A stretch of DNA of 64,000 nt from positions 2,914,001-2,978,000 of the forward strand of contig NZ_CP150241.1 of NCBI RefSeq assembly GCF_037975235.1, given 5' to 3'. Below, in pieces: positions 61,861 to 64,000 of this stretch (its first letter is position 1; each line of letters starts with the position of its first letter). The position numbers and the translations under genes are program-made. The notes below the pieces were generated by a model. The model was not told where the DNA came from. It ran no database searches and was given only the letters and a program-made list of their open reading frames with translations. The DNA comes from Paenibacillus sp. FSL R5-0341. Its GTDB lineage: Bacteria > Bacillota > Bacilli > Paenibacillales > Paenibacillaceae.

Positions 61861-63339
61861 ATGTCATTAATCAACGTTACCAACCTGACCTTTGCCTATG
61901 AAGGCAGTTACGATAATATATTTGAAAATGTTAGCTTCCAGTTGGACTCCGATTGGAAATTGGGTTTTACCGGAAGGAACGGCAGAGGCAAAACGACCTT
62001 TCTTAATCTGTTACTCGGTAAATATGAATATAGCGGACAGATCTCGGCGAATGTTAGCTTTGAATACTTTCCTTTCCAGGTAGAGAATAAGGGAGCCATG
62101 ACTCTCGATGTCATCAGCGAGAGTCATCCTGAATATCTGCATTGGCAAGTTGTACGCGAGTTTAACCTGTTAAAGGTGTCGGAAGATGTGCTATATCGGC
62201 CTTTCGATACGTTATCCAACGGAGAACAAACAAAGGTGATGCTGGCCGCCTTGTTCCTGAAGGATAATCGGTTTTTGCTCATTGATGAACCGACCAATCA
62301 CCTTGATCTTCATGCGAGACAACTCGTCAGCAATTATCTTCACAGCAAGCGTGGATTTATTTTGGTATCACACGATCGCTCCTTTCTGGATCACAGCGTG
62401 GACCATATCCTTTCCATCAATAAGAGTAACATCGAGATTCAGAAAGGGAATTTCTCCGCTTGGTGGGAAAATAAAAGAAGGCAAGATCAGTTTGAACTTG
62501 CGAGTAATGAGAAATTAATAAAGGATATCAAGCGTTTATCCGATTCAGCCAAACGGACCGGTGGATGGTCGCATGAAGTTGAAAAAACCAAAAATGGTAC
62601 GAGAAATTCCGGTTCCAAGGTGGATAAAGGATATATTGGGCACAAGGCTGCCAAAATGATGAAACGTTCCAAAAATATCGAACAAAGGCAGCAATCTGCG
62701 ATTCAAGACAAATCCAAACTTCTCAAAAATATTGAAAGTGCAGAACGTCTACAGATTCATCAGCTGGATTTTCACAAGCAGGAACTTGTCGAATTGGAGC
62801 ATGTGTCGATATCATACGGATCTAATATTGTATGTAAGGATGTCAGCTTCACGGTTGAAAAAGGGGATCGAATTGGCCTATACGGTAAAAATGGATCTGG
62901 CAAATCAAGCATCCTTAAACTGATCTGTGATGAAGCTATCCCTTATACAGGTCTTTTCAGAAAGGATCATCAGCTTAAAATTTCGTATGTGTCGCAGGAC
63001 ACGTCCGATCTAGGAGGACATTTATCCGAGTATGCGGCCACACAGGGGATTGATGAGAGCTTGTTTAAATCGATACTCCGAAAGTTGGATTTTACCAGAC
63101 TGCAATTGGAGAAAGATATCTCAACGTTTAGTGCTGGTCAAAAAAAGAAAGTGCTTATAGCCAAAAGCCTTAGTGAGAAAGCCCATTTGCACATATGGGA
63201 TGAACCACTCAATTTTATAGATGTCATTTCACGTATGCAGATCGAAGATCTGCTGCTGGAATACTCGCCAACCCTGCTTTTTGTAGAGCACGATAGTGAA
63301 TTTTGTGCGAATATTGCAACGAGAATTATCGAATTGTAA
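61861..63339 (+). CDS. ABC-F ATPase, Lsa/Vga-type ribosomal protection
   Basis: Cytoplasmic tandem ATPase of 492 residues that, in its family, displaces lincosamide, streptogramin A and pleuromutilin drugs from the ribosome. First domain: Walker A GRNGRGKTT at 38-46, signature LSNGEQTK, Walker B LLIDEPTNHLDL. A charged linker rich in K and R follows. Second domain: GKNGSGKSS, FSAGQKKK, LHIWDEP. No membrane spans. Start: MSLINVTNLTFAYEG is the family N-terminus and AAGGATG precedes it; an in-frame ATG at 61795 behind GAGGG could add 22 residues. Upstream sequence may hold an attenuation leader, as in related genes. Substrate range is not proven here. Confidence 0.9.
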   Translation: MSLINVTNLTFAYEGSYDNIFENVSFQLDSDWKLGFTGRNGRGKTTFLNLLLGKYEYSGQISANVSFEYFPFQVENKGAMTLDVISESHPEYLHWQVVREFNLLKVSEDVLYRPFDTLSNGEQTKVMLAALFLKDNRFLLIDEPTNHLDLHARQLVSNYLHSKRGFILVSHDRSFLDHSVDHILSINKSNIEIQKGNFSAWWENKRRQDQFELASNEKLIKDIKRLSDSAKRTGGWSHEVEKTKNGTRNSGSKVDKGYIGHKAAKMMKRSKNIEQRQQSAIQDKSKLLKNIESAERLQIHQLDFHKQELVELEHVSISYGSNIVCKDVSFTVEKGDRIGLYGKNGSGKSSILKLICDEAIPYTGLFRKDHQLKISYVSQDTSDLGGHLSEYAATQGIDESLFKSILRKLDFTRLQLEKDISTFSAGQKKKVLIAKSLSEKAHLHIWDEPLNFIDVISRMQIEDLLLEYSPTLLFVEHDSEFCANIATRIIEL

Positions 63340-63367
63340 GCAACGGACAAGATATAAGATGACCATG

Positions 63368-63395
63368 TTAAAAGCCGCCAAATGGCGGCTTTTAA
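63368..63395 (+). terminator. Rho-independent terminator
   Basis: TTAAAAGCCGCCA and its exact complement form a 13-bp stem with a two-base loop, and the T stretch is part of the stem. It ends the ABC-F transcript. Confidence 0.85.
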
Positions 63396-63547
63396 GCTTG
63401 ATATTTACATTACATATATAAGAGGTAACATATTACCTTCAACATGCGATATCGTGAGAATATATGCTATAATTTTATAATCTCATCCAATCATTTGATG
63501 GATGACTAGATCAATTGTAGACTAATTCGCCAAGAGGTGTACTACCA

Positions 63548-64000
63548 ATGAAAAAGGAAATGACAACAATTAAACAAACCAGGCTACATTCCATTCTGGA
63601 CGAGGCCACCAAATTGCTGATTGAAAAACCGAATGCTTCTATGAATGAGATTGCAGAATCTGCAAAAATCGGGATCGCTACGTTACATCGATATGTGGAA
63701 AGTCGCGAACAGCTTATGGTATATCTGGGATTACGCGCAATCGAGGTGGTCAGTGAGACCATGAAAGAAATTCAACTGGATGAGGAGCACTGTGAAAAGT
63801 ACATACCCGAACTGATTGAAGCGCTGATTCCATTAGGCGACAAAATTTATTTTTTGGCTCATGACACCACCATTAACTATAATCCCGAGATTGAGGGAGC
63901 CGATCTGAAACTGAGAGAACCGGTACTTCATGCAGTCGGTCTGTTACAACAGAAAGGTTATTTCCGCTCCGATCTCGATAAAACCTGGATTGTTGATGTG
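63548..64000 (+). CDS. TetR-family regulator (truncated by window end)
   Basis: The first 151 residues of a TetR-like regulator. The N-terminal helix-turn-helix reads MNEIAESAKIGIATLHRYVE, preceded by the helix LHSILDEATKLLIEK, and is followed by a helical ligand-binding domain. AGAGGTG precedes the ATG. The C-terminus lies beyond the window, so length and target are unknown. Confidence 0.85.
   Translation, partial: MKKEMTTIKQTRLHSILDEATKLLIEKPNASMNEIAESAKIGIATLHRYVESREQLMVYLGLRAIEVVSETMKEIQLDEEHCEKYIPELIEALIPLGDKIYFLAHDTTINYNPEIEGADLKLREPVLHAVGLLQQKGYFRSDLDKTWIVDV

Overview
The window is chromosomal DNA of a Firmicute and looks like Paenibacillus. The evidence is strong AGGAGG ribosome-binding sites with frequent GTG and TTG starts, YesM/YesN-type two-component pairs, many sugar ABC transporters of the LplB/YtcP type that lack their own ATPase, and sporulation genes (Cse60, YheC/D-like). 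There is no rRNA, tRNA, CRISPR array, prophage or insertion sequence. Genus assignment is inference from family content.

Layout. 1-7320: end of an unknown gene, two sugar permeases, a histidine kinase/AraC-type response regulator pair and a matching binding lipoprotein behind a possible cre site. 7409-12804: unknown small protein, TrmB-like regulator, MFS exporter, AT-rich lipoprotein and two tandem maltose-O-acetyltransferase-like enzymes. 12998-18123: 6-phospho-beta-glucosidase divergent from a LacI regulator with a shared control region that carries a repeat of about 167 bp, then small genes (DUF3817, a 45-residue secreted peptide, a thioredoxin-like protein) and a second LacI regulator. 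18235-25622: an ABC importer operon ending in GH30, then AraC divergent from a GH29 alpha-fucosidase. 25623-31559: a leader of about 440 nt with a short ORF in front of a 1762-residue secreted S8 protease. 31722-34127: spore-related genes and a GntR/LacI-type regulator. 34360-41712: an alpha-mannoside operon (GH125, ABC importer, GH38). 41923-43193: a membrane-anchored Mrr-type nuclease-fold protein and a DUF5412 protein. 43521-46583: two Gfo/Idh/MocA dehydrogenases around an AraC regulator. 47663-55665: a tightly coupled peptide-use operon (FCD regulator, M20 amidohydrolase, Dpp-like binding protein and permeases, S9 peptidase, unknown protein) without ATPase genes. 55828-64000: Asp23-like protein, acetyltransferases, pentapeptide protein, a MerR-controlled DHA2 exporter followed by a 30-residue membrane protein, an ABC-F antibiotic-resistance-type ATPase and the start of a TetR regulator.

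How it works together. Most of the window is glycan scavenging. Lipoproteins and permeases import oligosaccharides, presumably powered by a shared MsmX-type ATPase encoded elsewhere, and cytoplasmic enzymes without signal peptides (GH1, GH29, GH30, GH38, GH125) trim them. Each module has its own regulator and several have visible operators: a 16-bp perfect palindrome used twice around the LacI/ABC locus, two 17-bp half-sites 21 bp apart at the AraC/GH29 promoter, and a shared ATAACAT motif at the GntR and GH125 promoters.

The least explained items are the 30-residue membrane protein behind the exporter, the 33-codon leader ORF and structured leader of the S8 protease, the 45-residue Phr-like secreted peptide, the structured intergenic repeat and the 158-residue protein at the end of the peptide operon. 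No single feature is clearly a new defence or mobile system.
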